A stretch of DNA of 34,342 nt from Candidatus Kuenenia stuttgartensis (lineage in GTDB: Bacteria; Planctomycetota; Planctomycetia; Planctomycetales; Planctomycetaceae), in assembly GCA_945861465.1 (NCBI GenBank), contig CAMAVB010000056.1, positions 1-34,342 on the forward strand. The letters are read 5' to 3'. The notes under the pieces are model-generated. The model saw only the letters and a list, made by a program, of their open reading frames with translations, was not told where the DNA came from and did no database searches. This document shows, piece after piece, positions 31,589 to 34,342 of this stretch. The number at the start of each line of letters is the position of its first letter. Positions within the stretch are counted from its first letter, which is position 1. Both the position numbers and the translations under genes were made by a program.

Positions 31589-32185
31589 ATGCTCGTTGCG
31601 ATGTTGATTCTTCTGACGTCATCCACAGCCTTTGCCCAGGACACACCGGACTACTTCCGTCAGAACTGTATCAACTGCCACACGGTCGGGGGCGGGCGGC
31701 TGACAGGACCAGACCTGAAGAGCGTCGGTCAGCGGCGTGAGGCGGAGTGGCTGATTGGCTTCATGCAGAATCCAAAGGCGGTCGTTGACAGCGGTGATGG
31801 CTTTGCGGTGAAAATGGTTGAAGAGTCTCGTGGCGTTGTGATGCCGATTGCTCCTGGCATGACGCGCTATCGTGCCGAGCAGATTCTCAAAATGCTGGAA
31901 GTGGAATCGGCCCTCGAAAAATCACAGTTCGAAGGTGTCAAGATTTCCAACAAGCCGTTCACTGACCAGGATCGTCTGACTGGGCATCAGTATTTTGTTG
32001 GTACACGCAGAAGAATGGCGGGGCGGCGTGTATTTCCTGTCACGGCATGCACGACATTTCTGCGCTGGGCGGCGGTCGACTGGGGCCTGATCTGACTCGC
32101 GTCTATGAACGGCTCAAGGGGCGAAAAGCACTGAGCGCGTGGCTGATGGCACCGGCAACGGAAACGATGCAGCCCATCTTTAAGC
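31589..32185 (+). pseudogene. Dihaem cytochrome c gene, frameshifted and cut by an IS
   Basis: From ATG 31589 a signal peptide (MLVAMLILLTSSTAFA) and a first haem motif CINCH are followed by TGPDLKSVGQRREAEWLIGF, as in class I c-type cytochromes. Near 31995-32010 the frame is lost; in the plus-two frame the sequence goes on as NGGAACISCHGMHDISALGG (second haem motif at 32029-32043), then GRLGPDLTRVYERLKGRK and ends at QPIFKP, where the insertion sequence begins. One base too many or two too few explain the shift; a read error is possible. The 3' end lies beyond the IS copies. The gene diverges from the Rrf2 gene with about 70 bp between. Confidence 0.8.
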
Positions 32186-34190
32186 CGAACTTGAACCGCC
32201 ATTCAGATAAAGATCCGCAGCGGAACCCAGTGTTTTTCAATGAAAAGTCGTCATGAAACCTTGAAAAGAAAATGCGATCTCTGGCTACGCATGGGTTGAG
32301 AGCAGTTCGAGGGCGCGGCGTTGCAGAGGTGTGGATTCGGTCAGCTGATGGAACTCAGACTCGCCGGATTCGAAGCGGATGCTGTTACGAGTCAGCGTCG
32401 CCATGTCCTTCAGCAGATCCTGGAAGCTCTGCACCGGAAGGTTATCCGGCGTACGGAGTGTCGCGTCCTTTTGCTTCGCAGACTCCGACCGCCTGGCTTT
32501 CGTCACGACAGACTTCCGCGTCGCCTGAGCGGCTTCAATCTCTTCGTCGTCAAAGATCAATTCACGCAGCGCATCCCGCATGTGCCATTCGACATAATAC
32601 GCCAGCATACACAGGAACACATGCGCTCGTATACGATCGTCGTTCGAGTGGCGAATCGAACGAATGTGCAGATCGATCGACTTCAGACTTCGAAACGCAC
32701 GCTCGACTTTCGCAAGGCTCTTGTACGTCAGCACGACATGATCTGAATTCATTTGCTCGGAAGACACGCACGTGCGAATCACGTACAAGCCATCCAGTGC
32801 AGCCTCCGCTGCAATGTCATCCTGACGACGTGCATATGAGAAACTGTTTTTCGTGATCGTCAGCTCAAAGTGCTTCTTCATTTTGTGATCGTCGATGACC
32901 TGGCCCACCGCCAGTCCGATCGCATCTTCACCATGCAGCGGCTCGCGTGTTCGCTGAGTGGCGGCGACGATCTTATCCAGATCTTTTTCGGTCGCCATGA
33001 GCAGTTCTTCACGCTTGCGAGCACGTTCGTCGGCCAGCAGCGGATTGCGACAGACGATCAATCGTTCACCGGGAAAAAGTTCTTCGTCCGTGATCTCCGC
33101 CAGATCCTTTTCGTCGAACAATGAACGGCTGATTTTGCCCGCGTCCATGAGTGACCGAATGCCTTCCGTGCGCAGTGCCGAAATCCATTCGAGCCCGTCT
33201 ACGTCTCGCAGATCTTCGTTGATCCGTTTCGTCGTGATCATCCCGCGATCGCCCACGAACACCACATTCGTGATGCCGAATCGCTTGCGCACTTCCGCGA
33301 CGATGCTGGTGAATGCTTTCGGGTCTGCAGTGTTGCCAGGGAACACTTCGACGGCGATCGGACGCCCTTCCGGATCACACAGCAGACCGTACACAATCTG
33401 CGGTCGATCACTGCGATGATCGCGACTGTAGCCATGCGTGATGAGGCTCGATTTCTTGCCCGTGTAGAAACTGGAAGACACATCAAACAGCACCAGAATG
33501 CCGTCTTTCAGATGCGTCTTCGCCAGTTTGTTCTCAATGCGAACCTGTCGTTCCAGGAGCCAGTCCATCGCGTCGTAGAGTTCATGCACATCGACTTCGC
33601 CCAGCTGCAGTTCTTCCGCGAGCGTGTTCTGCGCTGTCTCCGGATGCATGCCTGCCGAACAACTGAGTTTTGATCCAGGCGAGAGAATCCGATCAACAAT
33701 CATGGCCATCACGAGGCTTCGCTCACGACACGGCCTTGCTGCGATGAACGGATCAAGTCCGATGTTCCGCATCGTGCCGAGCACAGCGGCGACATTCCCA
33801 TGCGGCAGGCTTCGCTGAATGGTCATGGTGCCGCCATTGCCGACGAGCGGCTGTCCCGTGGCCAGCCGATTCTTGATGACGGCGAGCAGATCGTCCGGCA
33901 GGTCGGAGATATTGGCCACGGTCTCATGCTTGACCTTGCCATCCTGGCGAAACGTCCGGCGGAGGTACGTCGAAACGTGGACCTTGCCTTTGTATGTCTT
34001 TTTGATTTCCGCCACATGCACGCGGCGTTTGTCTGGGTTGCTCATGACGGATTTGTAGCGGCAGGAAAAACAAAGTCCAGGAAAAACCGGATATGTTCTG
34101 GCTACACATGTAATTTGAGAATAGCCGTTTCTTGGCAAAACCTCAGTCTTCTGCAACTCGAAGCTCAATTTGGAGCCGTTCAAGTTCGGG
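32186..34190. mobile_element. IS1634-like insertion sequence, copy 1
   Basis: A 2.0-kb element with terminal inverted repeats: left CGAACTTGAACCGCC, right end read inward CCCGAACTTGAACGGCTCC. It carries one transposase gene on the minus strand. It is preceded by TTAAGC (32180-32185) and followed by TTAGGC (34191-34196), perhaps a 6-bp target duplication with one change. A second, partial copy follows directly. Confidence 0.85.
32285..34045 (-). CDS. IS1634-family transposase
   Basis: A 586-residue DDE transposase of the IS4-related IS1634 group. LVLFDVSSSFYTGKKSSLITHGYSRDHRSDRPQ holds the first Asp, NVVFVGDRGMITTKR the second, and KSLAKVERAFRSLKSIDLHIR, with Y/E...R..K, the late YREK-like segment with the Glu. 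ATG 34045 is chosen because the upstream codons to 34213 read through the terminal inverted repeat. It has no internal stop or shift, so it may be active. Confidence 0.9.
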   Translation of the reverse strand: MSNPDKRRVHVAEIKKTYKGKVHVSTYLRRTFRQDGKVKHETVANISDLPDDLLAVIKNRLATGQPLVGNGGTMTIQRSLPHGNVAAVLGTMRNIGLDPFIAARPCRERSLVMAMIVDRILSPGSKLSCSAGMHPETAQNTLAEELQLGEVDVHELYDAMDWLLERQVRIENKLAKTHLKDGILVLFDVSSSFYTGKKSSLITHGYSRDHRSDRPQIVYGLLCDPEGRPIAVEVFPGNTADPKAFTSIVAEVRKRFGITNVVFVGDRGMITTKRINEDLRDVDGLEWISALRTEGIRSLMDAGKISRSLFDEKDLAEITDEELFPGERLIVCRNPLLADERARKREELLMATEKDLDKIVAATQRTREPLHGEDAIGLAVGQVIDDHKMKKHFELTITKNSFSYARRQDDIAAEAALDGLYVIRTCVSSEQMNSDHVVLTYKSLAKVERAFRSLKSIDLHIRSIRHSNDDRIRAHVFLCMLAYYVEWHMRDALRELIFDDEEIEAAQATRKSVVTKARRSESAKQKDATLRTPDNLPVQSFQDLLKDMATLTRNSIRFESGESEFHQLTESTPLQRRALELLSTHA

Positions 34191-34196
34191 TTAGGC

Positions 34197-34342
34197 TGAA
34201 CTTGAACGGCCATTCAAATAAGGATCCGCAGCGGAACCCAGTATTTTTCAATGAAAAGTCGTCACGAGTCCTTGAAAAGAAAATGCGGTCTCTGGCTACG
34301 CGTGGTTTGAAAGGAGTTCGAGGGCTCGGCGTTGCAGAGTTG
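34197..34342. mobile_element. IS1634-like insertion sequence, copy 2 (start only)
   Basis: From TGAACTTGAACGGCCATTC the sequence follows copy 1 (32186-32331) to the end of the window with about one difference in eight bases. The spacer TTAGGC separates the copies. It also has the same stop of a transposase gene. It continues beyond the window. Confidence 0.82.
34296..34342 (-). CDS. IS1634-family transposase, C-terminal end (partial)
   Basis: Reads LQRRALELLSNHA-stop, compared with LQRRALELLSTHA in copy 1. Only the last 15 codons are in the window. Confidence 0.75.
   Translation of the reverse strand, partial: TLQRRALELLSNHA

Noticed and set aside
32272-32856. Plus-strand open frame in the IS element
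   Set aside because: Antisense to the C-terminal part of the transposase; no second IS gene is expected in this family.

Overview
The window looks like a chromosomal segment of a planctomycete (order Planctomycetales or close). This is inferred from the moderately high GC, the secreted PQQ-propeller protein with a WPQFRGP N-terminus, the sigma-70-poor, repeat-rich intergenic regions and the style of the short palindromic elements. No rRNA or tRNA is seen. Genus cannot be fixed from sequence alone.

Layout. 1-4061: two secreted proteins (an unknown and a PQQ-like propeller) and a ParA ATPase, all on the minus strand. 4636-9535: plus-strand housekeeping genes (citrate synthase, DapB, an FHA protein) and a large secreted esterase/SGNH multidomain hydrolase. 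9836-14566: a tight four-gene metal (Mn/Zn) ABC importer operon whose two permeases both end in DtxR/MntR-like domains. 14718-20977: an HD-domain protein, a DegT-type aminotransferase, thiS-thiG (minus), an FKBP lipoprotein and a superfamily 1 helicase. 21091-21881: a scar of two broken genes, a cNMP-binding protein and a GYD-domain gene split by a short inverted-repeat element. 21942-31516: a minus-strand block for nitrogen-oxide and electron-transfer chemistry, in transcription order: Rrf2 regulator (5' truncated), hybrid cluster protein, protoglobin, Rieske protein, cytochrome b, octahaem HAO-like cytochrome c, then after a repeat-filled gap a tetrahaem cytochrome, a Tat-exported four-cluster ferredoxin and an NrfD-type quinol subunit. 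31589-34342: a divergent dihaem cytochrome c gene, frameshifted and cut by an IS1634-like insertion sequence, with the start of a second IS copy in tandem.

How the genes work together. The 22-31 kb block reads as a membrane redox system: cytochrome b plus Rieske and NrfD plus ferredoxin are two quinol-linked modules, the multihaem cytochromes are the periplasmic partners, and HCP, protoglobin and the Rrf2 protein are typical of NO/hydroxylamine handling. The direction of electron flow and the true substrate are not visible in the sequence.

A second theme is a set of short (about 100-126 bp) hairpin elements whose ends read TA|AG and which sit exactly on stop codons of three genes (PQQ protein, ParA, FKBP) and inside a fourth (GYD). 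In the GYD case the empty site can be rebuilt, showing a TA target duplication.
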